Of a stretch of 64,000 nt of DNA, positions 22,538-34,265 are shown piece after piece (position 1 is the stretch's first letter; the number at the start of each line of letters is the position of its first letter). This DNA is from Diplolepis rosae. Lineage: Eukaryota > Arthropoda > Insecta > Hymenoptera > Diplolepididae. Under the pieces are notes generated by a model. It did not search any database and was not told the DNA's origin. It saw only the letters and a program-made list of their open reading frames with translations. The position numbers and the translations under genes are program-made. The DNA is taken from contig JAPYXD010000171.1 in the NCBI GenBank assembly GCA_030998225.1, positions 1,612,001-1,676,000 of the forward strand, read 5' to 3'.

Positions 22538-24304
22538 ATTTCATGCATTATTTAAAAAGTTATGGGATAAACGAAAAAAAAAATATTTTTGTTCTTTTTC
22601 AATTATTTAAAAACTGAAACTAGAAGAAATTCTGAAAAAAATTACACAAACGTATCATTAGATGGCCGATGTAGCAGTATTTTTTGGGAAAATTTTTACT
22701 CCAAATTTAATGATAAAAAAAATGTTTTTTTCAAACAAATTGATTTTTTGAAAAAACGCCATCTTTGAAAAATCTAAAAAAATTCATAGTGATAGCCGCA
22801 AGTATTACGCAAATTTTAGGTATATAATTAAGGTGCGCACTCAAAAATTGTGCGAAGTATGAATTTTTTTGTAAAGTGATGCGCGTGGAATCACGATCTT
22901 CGATCGACAGTGTCGGGCGCAAGTTCCACTAATGTTCTATTACTATCTGCTTTTTCGAGAACATTACTATCAAAAAGTGATGGGAAGTGATTATTAATTG
23001 TTTAATTATCTCTTTATACTCATAACATATGAATAATGTAATGAGTTTTATGATTATACATAAATTATCAAGAAAATAATTTTTTTTATTATCATGAAAA
23101 TAAATTTGATCGTAAAAAATCCACGAACAAATTTTTGACGTCAGAAAGTATGAAGAGTTATTTTTTGAATTGTACGTTGATGAGAATGTGATAAATCGCA
23201 AAGACTCTGATTTTTTGTCAATATTATTGTCTTCGAGAGATTTTTGGAACTGAATGGTACCTGGAGGCTGTGAGAAGGAAGATTTTGCGAGTCATTCACC
23301 GATTTCTGGTAATTTTAACAATTAAGAAAGAAAGCATAAATGCTAGGAGGAACAAATCTTATTATTTTCAATCCTTCTTCTAAAACTTCATCTTTTATAA
23401 CTCTTATCCTATATGTGTTGCAAAGGAGAGCATTTTTTTGACATCTTTGAATTTATTGAGAAAATGCTCTGGGAATACCCTCAAACTGCTTTCATTTGAA
23501 TCTGCGAGTATAATTTATTAAGAGGAAAATCATTTTTAAGCTGAGGCTTGATAAATTATTTATAGATCAGCACGTGATGATTTCACTATATTTCTATTTG
23601 TATCGAGAGTAAAAAATCACTTAATATTCACTTACGGTTTTTGTTTTTGTATGCATTACAACAATGTTTCCTTTTTTGTTGAATCATGTCAACTGCTCTT
23701 TGAAAATAAACTCTCGTGGATTTTTTACCAACTAATTTATTTTCATGATAATAAAAAAAATTATTTTTTTGATAATTTATGGATAATTACAAAACTCATT
23801 ACATTATTCATATGTTATGAGTATGAAGCGATAATTAAACAACTAATAATCACTTCCCATCACTTTTTGATAGTAACGTTCTCGAAAAAGCAGATAGTAA
23901 TAGAACATTAGTGGAACTTGCGCTCGACACCGTCGATCGAATATCGTGATTCCATGTGCATCATTTTACAAAAAAATTCATATTTCCCACAATTTCCGAG
24001 TGCGCGCCTTAATTATATACCTAAAATTTGCGTAATACTTGCGGCTATCACTATGAATTTTTTAAAGATTTTCCAAAAATGGCGTTTTTTCAAAAAATCA
24101 ATTTGTTCGAAAAAAACATTTTTTTTATCATTAAATTTGAAGTAAAAATTTTCCCAAAAAATACTGCTACATCGACCATCTAATGATACGTTTGTGTAAT
24201 TTTTTTCAGAATTTTTCCTAGTTTCAGTTTTTAAATAATTGAAAGAGAACAAAAACATTTTTTTTGTTCGTTTATCCCGTACCTTTTTAAATAATGCATG
24301 AAAA
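22538..24304. mobile_element. 1.77-kb palindromic element with ~595-bp inverted repeats
   Basis: Arms 22538-23135 and 23713-24304 are inverted copies with substitutions and small indels. Examples are TTCATGCATTATTTAAAAAG at both outer ends and TATTATCATGAAAATAAATT at the inner ends. The spacer of about 577 bp is AT-rich. The arms have mirrored open frames of 60-90 codons, but no protein motif is recognised, so they are probably fortuitous. Likely a foldback-type or long-TIR non-autonomous DNA element. No clear target duplication found. Confidence 0.7.
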
Positions 24305-24965
24305 TTGAAAATGCTTTGTGCCGGAACGTTGTAGACTACCCAGTTTGAGCTCTCGCTTGTTTCGAGTATAGACAGGCTCCGCGTTGAGAGAGAATGATCG
24401 GTCAACGTGTGAGAGCGACAAAGGAAACGCGAAAACGATCGTCTTTTGACTTTGACGAAATAATTTAATCTTTTGTTGGCATTTAGGGAAGTCAGACACA
24501 TTATCTATCACACTACAAAATATCAAATCATAGTACACGTATCTTCCAGAGCTTCGTAATCACAAGTTTCTTTATTTGATGGCCCAATAATTCCCAAAGA
24601 AAGCCATTTAAAAATGTCGAATCAAGACAACAAAAACATAGGGAGAAAAAAGATTCGTAACGAAAATAGTTGGCGAAAAAATGTCAATAAAAAAGCAAGG
24701 CAAGAGGTACGATAGTAATGTTTTTATTGATTAAATTATTTTGAGACAACTTTTCCTTTGCCGTTTTATCGAAATTCGCAAAATTGACGTAGATTGGTGT
24801 GAATTTTTGAAATTTAGAAAATTTGGAAGATGTCTCGCGCGCCTAAACGGTTATTGCACGGACACCCTCAAATGGTAATCAATTTTTACGAAAAAAATTT
24901 CTCATTAACATTAGTAACATAATTTCATTAATCTTAGTCTTTTTTCTGTATAACTAAAAACATAC
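24305..24965. other. Mostly non-coding; includes a small exon-like ORF
   Basis: See the entry at 24614-24706. Otherwise nothing recognised. Confidence 0.35.
24614..24706 (+). CDS. Possible first exon of a basic N-terminus (31 codons)
   Basis: An ATG at 24614 opens a short basic peptide (...KKIRNENSWRKNVNKKARQE) that ends exactly before GTACGA, a plausible splice donor. The Arg/Lys-Trp-Lys pattern resembles N-termini of uncharacterised insect proteins that are split by an intron at this kind of position. No following exon was found. Could be chance or a dead fragment. Confidence 0.25.
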
Positions 24966-25186
24966 AAAATAAATAGTTCCGGTTAAGTTTTGAATTCTAA
25001 AAACAATTTTACGTTCATGGGTGCAATTATATATTCGGTAAAAAATATTCTGTATACTGGCAATATATTTGTTTTTTTTGTCGATTATTTTGAAATTACA
25101 GAAATAATTTGTAGGTCTCAAAAATTAATATTCTTTTTTATCTATGGGCGATATCTAATCGAACAGTTGTGAGGAATAGCAAAACA
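24966..25186. repeat. Direct repeat 1 flanking a gag fragment
   Basis: 221 bp starting AAAATAAATAGTTCCGG and ending GAGGAATAGCAAAACA. Direct copy at 25494-25652. Confidence 0.8.
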
Positions 25187-25197
25187 TGAGCAAGCAA

Positions 25198-25480
25198 GCA
25201 CGAGATAAAAACATAAATTGTATAATATGTAAAAAATCAGGTCATGTTGCTGAAAACTGTTATCATTTAACCAAAGCGCAAGAAGCAGTTTCTAAAAAAC
25301 AAAATCCTGAATTTTGTTATGCAAAATCAACAGATTAGTAATAATTACCAATAACGAGAACATAATAGCAATAATTCTGCAAGAAATAATTATCGGAATA
25401 ACTATTTTTTAAGAAACAGAAACAATAATTATAATAAAAATAACTTTGCACAAAACAATTATCCGAAACACAATCTTTTA
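25198..25480 (+). pseudogene. LTR-B-type gag zinc-knuckle fragment
   Basis: Near-copy of 29889-30169 in LTR-B, starting GCACGAGATAA and including the knuckle CIICKKSGHVAENC, then a Gln/Asn-rich run. Cut on both sides; sits precisely between two direct repeats. Confidence 0.8.
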
Positions 25481-25493
25481 ATAATTAAAATTT

Positions 25494-25652
25494 AAAATAA
25501 ATAGTTCCGGTTAAGTTTTGAATTCTACAAACAATTTTACGTTCATGGGTGCAATTATATATTTGGTAAAAAATTTGTAGGTCTCAAAAATTAATATTTT
25601 TTTTTATCTATAGGCGATATCTAATCAAACAGTTGTGAGGAATAGCAAAACA
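25494..25652. repeat. Direct repeat 2 flanking a gag fragment
   Basis: Same as 24966-25186 but lacking about 62 bp internally. The junction falls at AAAAAAT-TTGTAGG. Confidence 0.8.
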
Positions 25653-26053
25653 CCCATGTAGAGAACTGCACATGCGCATGAATAACCGTATTTTAACCGC
25701 AAGAATACATTTTAGCGCGGCTGGCACTATTTGCAACGTACGCGAGCAATTTCTTCTCAGCGAGTCAAGTTCGATGGAGGGGGAAGCGCACTCGGGGAAA
25801 TTATCGTCCCCCACAGCCCCGAGCGTGGCACTCAAAGAAACGGTGACTGTATACTATTTAGATGAAGCATTCTTGAAGGATGAATAACGAAAATTTAAAA
25901 GTGTAGCTCATTATTTTATTAGACAGATCCATTTTTAGTGCACATTGTGTACATCGTGTAGCCAGCTTAGGCGAAGTGTGTAGTCACTCTGCAGTAATAT
26001 TGTTTGTACTGAATTCAAGATATTCATCTCAAGAAGAACAGGAATCCTGAAAT
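25653..26053. other. Unrecognised DNA
   Basis: A 71-codon plus-strand frame at 25672-25887 has no known motif. Nothing else supported. Confidence 0.4.
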
Positions 26054-26574
26054 AAAGGGGGAGGGTCTCTAAGGCCCAAAAACTTATGTATATATATATA
26101 TATATATGTACCATATATGTAAACTTATATGTAATATGTATTTTTTTTTCATCCGGTTTTTTACATTCTGACCTTCAAATGACCTTGAATCTGATATGAT
26201 GGAGGTCAACGGACCTCGGATTCGAAATCAGCGACCCCAAAAGTCTATGTATGTATTTTCCTGGATTTTTTGCAGTTTGACCTTCAAATGACCTTGAATC
26301 TGATATGATGGAGGTCAACGGAGCTGGGAATCCAAATCAGCGACCTCAAAAACCTATATATGTATTTTCCTGGATTTTTTTTTATTGGGGTTTTTCCCAA
26401 AAACACTGCATAGAAGCGGTGAAGTTTTCATTTTTTAAAGGGGTGCTCGGGGTGAAAAGGGGGGATGAGGGTGGTCCGTTTAGGGTGGAATTTAATTCTT
26501 ATTGTTAGTAGATACTGTAGGAATTTTTTCAAATTTTTTGGGCCAAAAACCGGCCTTAGAGACCCTCCTCCTTT
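26054..26574. mobile_element. MITE with internal tandem duplication (521 bp)
   Basis: Inverted ends: AAAGGGGGAGGGTCTCTAAG at the left; the right end reads the same in reverse complement with one change. Inside, a unit of about 122 bp (CTTCAAATGACCTTGAATCT, then GATATGATGGAGGTCAACGG) is present twice at about 26160-26390. A short TA microsatellite is at 26088-26108. No coding capacity. Confidence 0.7.
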
Positions 26575-27621
26575 GCCTTATGGTCGATTCCAGTGATTAA
26601 CAAAAAAGTGAAAGCATCAAAAGTATCTGAAATTAATTGGAGAAGACAGCTTTCTCTGTTTGAATACTGGTACTTACATTTAAAGATGAGCATCTAAAAC
26701 CTGGCGTACCTCGCCGATCCTACGGTTCCCCTCGAACTTATTTGAGATTTGGGCATGTCTACCGTGAGAGCTTGAATTCCGGCCAGATTTCTTGCTCAGA
26801 CCCCTTAAGGTATTGTCACGTCCAGCGACTCTACTGCCTCGAGTAACAAACAAATCAAGGAACCAATGAAAGAATCAAGGCAACATTACTGCGTGCGTGA
26901 TTTTATCGACGCAAGTTATAGACAGATCTACAGATCAACAGAATAATCAATATGGAATTACCATGTGTCGTTATAATACCTACACATGATAAATCGACTG
27001 ACCCAGGAAGAAAGTAAATGAAGCCCTAAAGCACTAACGCACTAGTACATGCACTTATCACACACATTACAGTCACAACATGTAACTTCCAATAATATTA
27101 TTTAATAATATAATTTATTTGAAATTTTAGTATCTGAATTTCCGAAAGTACAAGGATTTTGTGCTTGAGTCATGCCTGTCTAATCTCGTACTTCTTTAAT
27201 TCTAAAATGTTAACTAAGTTCTAATTCGAGATAAAACGAGAAAAAAACATAACACGAGACTATATCTCCTTTTTGGATCCGTCAAACGGTCACCATTGAT
27301 TACGGTCAATTGGGTAAGGCAAAATTCAAAGTGCTCATGCAGTACCGTTTACAACTTCTATTTTCATTCTGTTAATTAACAGAATATTTTCAATTGCAAA
27401 AGATTGACCAAGATGTTGTGCTTGAGTCAGGCTTGTCCAATCTTGCATTACTAAAATTCTGTACCATGCTACAATTTTTTTAGTGTGTATTATCAAAGAA
27501 AAAATTTTTTTTTCTGTAATTGTAAGAATTATTCAAAAAACATTGATGACTTATATCATTAGACAATTGAATTACTGAATTTAAAAATATAATACTTCAT
27601 GACTTATAATAACTAAATATA
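26575..27621. other. AT-rich intergenic DNA with a small dispersed duplication
   Basis: TTGTGCTTGAGTCA-GC-TGTC is present near 27160 and again near 27415, about 40 bp each. Otherwise nothing recognised. Confidence 0.4.
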
Positions 27622-28338
27622 CGAGGTCTGTCCGCAAAGTATCGGGCCTACCTTTATATCTCCGCGCTGGCGTTATTCTTCATCATCGGGCGGGTGGGAT
27701 CCTTCAAAGTAATCCCCACTTGATTGAATAACACGGTTCCAGCGATGTTTCCACTTCTCGAAACAGTCCTGGAACTCACTTTTTGGGATGGCCTTGAGTA
27801 CGCTCGTCGCATTATTTTCAACCGTTGTTTTGTCATCGAATCGCTGTCCTTTGAGTGGTTTTTTGAACTGTTAAACGACGACCACCTTCAATTGCAAGTT
27901 GCACCCGCTCAATATTATCCTATGTTTTTGTCGTCGAAGGTCGGCCAGAACGAGAATCACTATCAACAGAAGTGCGGCCTCCTTTAAAACGATTATACCA
28001 CTCTTTTATTCGTGTTTTGCTCATACACTCATTCCCAAAGGCCTTCTGCATCATCTGAATAGTTTCAGAACTCGTTTTTCCGAGTTGAAAACAAAATTTG
28101 ATGCAAATTCGTTGATCTTGTTTTTCAGTCATTTTTAACAATAACAAAATCCGCCGAACTCAAAAATAACTTTGTAAACAAAAACATGCTGCGCATGAAC
28201 TATACGTCCGGCAGATGTCAGCAAGCAACCGATAGGTTTGTGAGGCTTTACTGTTGACGTTCATGCCCCGCAGAGGTCGCTCGAACACTATTGCGCGGAG
28301 ATATAAAGGTAGGCCCGATACTTTCCGGACAGGCCTCG
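27622..28338 (-). mobile_element. Mariner deletion derivative (717 bp)
   Basis: Inverted ends of about 46 bp: CGAGGTCTGTCCGCAAAGTA at the left and its near-perfect reverse complement at the right, with a preceding TA at 27620-27621. The interior keeps the N-terminus (28132-27920) and the extreme C-terminus (about 27790-27690) of a transposase read on the minus strand. The catalytic middle is gone. Confidence 0.9.
27920..28132 (-). pseudogene. Mariner transposase N-terminus
   Basis: Starts MTEKQDQRICIKFCFQLGKT, then KTRIKEWYNRFKGGRTSV and DSRSGRPSTTKT, the helix-turn-helix plus GRP hook of mariner transposases. It stops at 27920. Soon after, a piece of C-terminal coding (FEKWKHRWNRVIQS-type) appears, showing an internal deletion of most of the catalytic domain. 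Confidence 0.85.
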
Positions 28339-28786
28339 CATATATGTATATTGAACTGTCAACAAAAACAGTGTTTTGATTTAAAAAACAAGGTAAAGAG
28401 ACATCGAGTATCCCAGGTTAGGCAAAAGACCAAAAAATAGTTTCAATAAGAATAAATTTGAAACAAGAATTCTAAATAAATATTTTTCTGTGAGCACATG
28501 GAAATTGGTAGAATTAAGGCATAATATTTTATGAATTTTGTTTGATAACCATAAAATTACCTGACACGGAACACTGAGAACAATTCTTATTTTTTAATGA
28601 ACAAATTATCAATCACATTTAGTGATTACAAAAATCATTTTAGAAACGAAAGATATTTTTGAATCTTTTCGGTTGATCCAATTGAATATTTATGTATTGC
28701 AATTTTAAAAGTAATTCCGTGTACGTATCAGTAAATTTTATTTTATAATAACTTATGTCCCTCTTAAGCCAAAAAGAACAGTTACT
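28339..28786. other. Spacer, possibly degraded 5' end of LTR-B
   Basis: AT-rich, no motif recognised. I found no repeat of it downstream of LTR-B, so LTRs of that element are not defined. Confidence 0.35.
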
Positions 28787-30500
28787 GTGAAGGAAAAAGT
28801 AACTAAAGATAATTTTGAAAATATTTCTAACAAAGACAAAACAAATATCAATTTTCAATTAGATAATATTTCTCCAGAGAAAACCTTAATGGACCAATTC
28901 GAAACTGCCGGAACAAGCAGTTTATCTTACTCGAATAATTGGTTTAATTCGAGTTTGAAAACTAATTCAAGTATTATTTGTGGATCAATTGATCAGGACG
29001 AAACATTTTTAAAAAAAACTACTTATATTGACAACGAAGATATAAGTTTACATAGTTCAACGATAATTAAAAAAAAAAACAGTTGAAGAAAGAACTAAAA
29101 TAAATTCATTAGAAAATTCTCTTACTCGCAAAACAATTACAAGTAATCAAGATAGCGACGATAATAGTACCGACAACAAACAAATGGAGCAACCTGTTCA
29201 CAACAATCCTGAAGAAAACGTTAATCCAATTTTAAACAACGAAATGGCCCTACCTAATAGTCAACAAGTACCCTTACGCGACACGTTAGAAGTAGTACCC
29301 TTATTTGATGGAGGTAACATTCCATTATCACATTTTATTAAAGGATGTTATGAGGCAAAAGCAATGCTGCCAACACCCGCAGCTCAAGAAAATTTAGCGC
29401 AATTATTAAGAAGTTAATTATCAGGAGAAGTAAGAAAATGTATCTTTGGGTCAACTTATAATAATGTAGAAGAATTAATTGAAAAACTCAAAAAGTATAT
29501 GCCCCTGCAAAAAGTATGTATCAATTACAAGGAGAATTAAATAATACTTATATGTGGGAAACAGAGAACGTACTATGCAGCTAGAATTAAGGAGATTGCC
29601 AACAGAATCGAAGATGCTCATAGACTTAACAATAATGGACAAGTAGATAATACCTTCAAACAGAACTTTCATAGAGACGTTATTCAATGTTTTATTCGCG
29701 GTCTGCGTCCTGAATTAGAAATTCGAGTAAAAACAAAAGAAACATTTAAGGAAGTTTTCAATGGCATAATCAACGTAGAAAGAGATTTGGCAGAATCTTC
29801 CGCACTACGGAGAAATAAAAATTCAGATTATTTAAAAATGGATAATTCTATAAATAATAAAAATAATAAAACAACTCGATTCAATGTTGCACGAGATAAC
29901 AATATAAATTGTATAATATGCAAAAAACCGGGCCATGTTGCTGAAAATTGTTATCATTTAAGTAAAGCACAAGAAGCAGTTTCTAAAAAACAAAACCTTA
30001 ATTTTCTTATGCAAAATCAACAGCTTAGTAATAATCACCAAGAACAAAGAAATATTTACAATAATTCTGCAAGAAATAATTACCCTATAACAATTTTTTA
30101 GGAAACAGAAATAACAATTATAATAAAAATAACTTTGCACAAAACAATTATCCGAAACACAATCCTTTAAGGAACAGGAACAACAATTACAATAATTTTT
30201 CAATTAACAGAAATAATTATTCCAACAGCAATATATACTATAATTACAATAATAATAATTTTTTGAGAAGCAGAAATTATAATAATAGACAGGAAAATCT
30301 GGATCAAACCAAGTATGCAAATCATAGACAATTTTCAAATTAAAACAGACAACGTGAAATAAGAAATCAACAATTAAGTAGACCTAATCAAAATTATTCT
30401 CAAAAATCAGAAGTCATATGCAACTATTGTAAAAAACCAGGACATATTATTACAAATTGTGATATCAGGTTAAATAGACAACAATCCCAACATTGGGAAA
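28787..30500 (+). pseudogene. LTR-B gag (degenerate)
   Basis: A frame at 28787-29086 gives an Asn/Ser-rich N-terminus. A second at 29184-29417 matches LTR-C gag (VPLRDTLEVVPLFDGGNIPL, then FIKGCYEAKAM). A third follows around 29700-30100. Knuckles: CIICKKPGHVAENC (about 29911-29953) and CNYCKKPGHIITNC (about 30420-30462), separated by a long Asn-rich stretch with runs of AATAATTA. Multiple stops and shifts. Confidence 0.8.
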
Positions 30501-30895
30501 ACTCAAACGTCCTCCCCAGTACGGATGCACTGAGGAAAGCATAAGGCAAGAACCAGAAGCATCCACTTCTAACGATCAACCGGCCATAAGGATAAGCGTT
30601 TCCAAACCAAGTACATTTTCATCGATAATGATATGCGTAGAAGGCCTTCAAAGCCATGCTCGCATGATGATAGATACCAATGCTGGTCGAAATATGATAA
30701 AAAAAATGCCGTAAATCCTAAATTGCCAATAGATGAAAAAATAGTGTTAAAACATACAGGAATAAATAATTTACCACTTTTTACAATGGGACAAGTACAA
30801 ATAAATATTCTAGGATATCCAACAATACTGAATATAATTCCAAATGAAGTTCCAATCGATGAAGACGGAGTTCTAGGTTCAGAATTTTTTTGAGA
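30501..30895 (+). pseudogene. LTR-B protease
   Basis: Retropepsin remnant. The catalytic block reads MMIDTNAGRNMIKK near 30665-30705, with DTNAG where DTGS is usual. After a frame shift come INILGYPTILNIIP and GVLGSEFF near 30870. A stop follows. A single protease copy is seen here, unlike LTR-C. Confidence 0.75.
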
Positions 30896-30902
30896 AAATA
30901 AA

Positions 30903-31585
30903 GTGAATATAATTTATGTATCAAAATGTCTAGAAATACAAAATAAACTGTATCCATTTGAATCAACAAAAATATTAACAATTCCAGCTAGAACAGTAAC
31001 ATTTTACATTCCAATTGAAAATACTGAAAAAAGCAAAGGATACATACCTCGACTACATATTGGTGAAGGAATTTATGCCGGAGACGCAATTGTAAAAAAT
31101 TGCGAGGGTAAAGCTTATATCAAATTTGCAAATACGAACGAAATACCAGTAACGATATCAATACCGACCATTACTTTAGAAGATTTTGAAGAAAGAGATT
31201 CTTTATCTGAAAAAATTCTGAATAGCTTCTTTAAAACCGACAATTTTTTCGACAATCCATGCAAATTTGTTAACATAACAGGTGAAGAAAGAATAGAATG
31301 TATCAAAAAACGTCTTCATTTGGATCATTTGAATCAAGTCGAATAGGAACATGTAAAAAGATTAATTATCAACAGTGCAGATAGATTTCAAATCCCAGGA
31401 GAAAAAAAAATGATTCTCCAATTTTTTCAAGAGAATATAGATTTCCCCCCGTACACAAAGAAGAAATTACAAAACAAGTCGGCGAATTATTGAAAAATAA
31501 AATAATGAAACCTTCACAATCACCGTATAATACTCCAGTTTGGATTGTTCCTAAAAAAACTGATTCTAAAGGTAACGTAAAATGA
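30903..31585 (+). pseudogene. LTR-B post-protease domain and start of RT
   Basis: 30903-31346 is open and corresponds to the LTR-A domain (IPARTVTFYIPIEN, then GYIPRLHIGEGIYAGDAIV, then RLHLDHLNQVE). After stops, the RT entry is visible near 31435-31580: FPPVHKEEITKQVGELLKN and SPYNTPVWIVPKK. Coding then ends abruptly; RT palm, thumb and RNase H are missing. Confidence 0.8.
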
Positions 31586-31844
31586 TGTCTTTAGCGAATC
31601 CTCGCAAGATCCAATATTAAATATTAATCCTAAGTTTGTTTGTAACAATTTTCTGAAATATACAAGTTTATTAAAACTTTTAGCATCAATGCTTCTGTTT
31701 ATGACTATTATACTTTTAAGTCCACTACATGGAAAAAACTATGAAAATTCGCCATGGGAAACCATGACTACTAGGGGTAAAAAGAAAAAATGAAAAATTC
31801 AAATCAACATAAAAGTCTAGAAAATTTGAGTCGAAATAAACCTT

Positions 31845-32045
31845 TTGATCCAGATATCGCAAGGTAGGCCAAAAAAGAATGTAATTACAGATTTTAAAAA
31901 TACTCCCTCTCAAACAAAAAGAAAGAGAGGTAGACCAAGGAAACAAACAATTAAAGATGAACTTCCAGAAATATATACGAAAAATCTAAGTGAAATAGAA
32001 CAAGGATCCGATTCTGACTCTGATCCTGAATATTTGGACAAATAA
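31845..32045 (+). pseudogene. LTR-B acidic pol linker (5' part)
   Basis: Contains KRKRGRPRKQTIKDELPE, an AT-hook-like GRPRK motif, then SDSDSDPEYLDK. It is the linker type found between RNase H and integrase. It is cut by the palindrome at 32188 and resumes near 32780 (SEDEVIDTESENKENSEN). Confidence 0.6.
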
Positions 32046-32187
32046 AAGGCAGAAAAATGGCAAAAAGCCTAAAAAATTCATCATACCTCAAGAGGAAGAA
32101 AGCGAAAATTATTTTTCGACAGGGTTTGCCATCTCAATCTGGTCAATGGAAATATTGAATAACTCTGATAATTCTCATTATATTCAG

Positions 32188-32724
32188 GAAAGTTTTTTTT
32201 ATTAAGCTTACCCTTTTACAATTTATCTCAACTAATTTTTGAAAACATCGATAAAGTGGTCGCCGTTATTGGAGAGACAAAAGCGAGCTCTTTTATAAAT
32301 TTTATATTTTATAGATTTTACCCTTCAAAAATCTCCACACAAAAAAGTCCGGTGGAGTCAAATCCGGGGATCTTGGTGGACAGTCAATATCTCGGGACGT
32401 GTGGTGCTGAAAAAAAGCGATATTGACTGGCCACCAAGATTTCCGGATTTGATTTCACCAAAATTCTTTTTGTCGGGATTTTTGAAGAGTAAAGTTTATG
32501 CCAACAAGCCAAATACCATATAAGAGCTCAAAAACAACATTCGAGCCGAAATGGCAGCGATATCGCCCGAGACGCTGGCCAATGTGATGGAAAATGCCAA
32601 AAAAAGAGCTCGCTTTTATCTCACCAATAACGGCGGTCACTTTATCGATATTGTTTTCGGAAACTAGTTGAGATAAATTGTAGAAGGGCAAGTTTAATAA
32701 AAAAAAAAAACTTTCCGAATTCTA
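32188..32724. mobile_element. Palindrome built from the 3' end of a mariner-type transposon
   Basis: Outer ends GGAAAGTTTTTTTTATTAAG and its reverse complement. The right half (about 32420-32670, plus) encodes the C-terminal end of an IS630/mariner-type transposase: RFPDLISPKFFLSGF-like, then SKVYANKPNTI-ELKNNIRAE, then NNGGHFIDIVFGN and stop. The left half is the same segment reversed and more diverged. It is inserted in the LTR-B pol linker. Confidence 0.75.
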
Positions 32725-32779
32725 TTGAGAATTGTCAAATTTATTCAATACTTCCATTAGCCAGATTGAGATGGCGCAC

Positions 32780-34265
32780 CCTATACTTCTGAAGATGAAG
32801 TAATTGATACAGAATCTGAAAATAAAGAAAACTCTGAAAACTCTGAAAATTCTTGTATTGAAGAAATTTTTGAAAATGAAAATGTTGAAGACACATTTAA
32901 TGAACAAAATTCCGAAATAAACTAAAAACAACAAATGAAAACCAGGGAAAATGCCGAAAATTATAATAAGTCAAAATCCGAAGAAAACCGTCCACCCCTA
33001 GACCCCCCTCTCCGCAACTCCAAATCTACCAGGCAAATTTTAACGAATAAAAATATCGTTGAATGTCGCGATCAATTAACGATACGAAAGGATAATTATG
33101 TATATTTTGTTACAACAAATGGAACTCCTCGAGATAATGGATGAAAAAGTCTAGAAAAATGTGGAACCTTACCAAAATTGAAAAACTTGCAAAAGGGAAC
33201 AGCAAGAGAAATTAAAAAGGGAAACTACTATCATTTTACTCTTCCGATTAAAGAAGAAGCTTAAGAAAATTTTTCTGAAACCTTAAATAATATAAAATTA
33301 GCAATTTACTCATTACATGAATTATGTCGAAAATTGAATTTACGATCAATTAGTATTTCAAAGACTTCAAAAATCGATCATATAGATTGGGAAGATATCA
33401 AATTAATTTTTCATTTAGTTTGTGCAAATTCACTCATGAAAATAATAGTTTGTAACGGCATAACGCAATATCCAACAACAGAACAAAGGTCACAATTAAT
33501 TGAAGAAGCTCACTCCTCAGCATTAGGAGGCCATAAAGGTGTGACAAAGACCTATAATCGAATTCGCCAAAAATTTTTTTGGGAAAATATAAAAGTCGAT
33601 ATTCAAAAGTATATTCAAGGCTGTTTACAATGCCAAATAAAAAAATTAGTTCGAGTTAAAACTAAAAATCGTATGGTTATTACTGATACACCCACTACTG
33701 CCTTTGACAAAATATCAATGGATATTGTTGGTCTGCTAGCAGAAACAAAATCTGTAAATTTATATATTCTTACTATACTATATTGTTAGAATCAAACAAT
33801 TTCGTACCAAAGTTTTCACCCTCAATCCAATGGATCACTTGAACGATCACATCATGTCCTAGGTGAATATCTCAAACAATTTGTAGCAAAAAATTCAGAA
33901 TTTCACCCTCTAGTGAACCTCTATCACAAAATGAAAAATTGCAAACCTATGATGATTATTTGATCAAATTTGTAACACAACTGCATGAAATGCAAACACA
34001 AGCGAGAGAAAATCTCATAAGAGAAAAAGAAAAATCAAAAATGTACCACGATAGAAAAATAAAACCTTTAGAAATAAAAATTGGAGATAATGTTGATTTA
34101 TTAAAGGGAAGAAAAATTAAAAAACTAGATAGTCAATTCGCAGGTCCTCACGGAGTTTTAGATGTACTAGGAAAAGGAAATTGAAAATGAACATAAAAGG
34201 AAAATCGACAGTAGTTCACGTCAATCGAATAAAAAGATCGCACATGAATATACAAAATTGATTAA
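32780..34265 (+). pseudogene. LTR-B linker end and integrase (deleted)
   Basis: After the acidic linker and a TIRKDNYVYFVTTNGTPRDNG segment (also in LTR-C), the integrase zinc region is open: GGHKGVTKTYNRIRQKFFWE and CLQCQIKKLVRVKTKNRMV. First catalytic Asp in MDIVGLLAETK. Then a deletion removes the second Asp region and the frame resumes with FHPQSNGSLERSHHVLGEYL (catalytic Glu). The C-terminal tail is at 33939-34184 (MYHDRKIKPLEIKIGDNVDL). Ends about 34265. No env found. Confidence 0.85.

Noticed and set aside
22929..23911. Paired 86-90-codon ORFs in the palindrome arms as a real gene pair
   Set aside because: AT-rich composition, no motif, and similarity fully explained by the inverted repeat.
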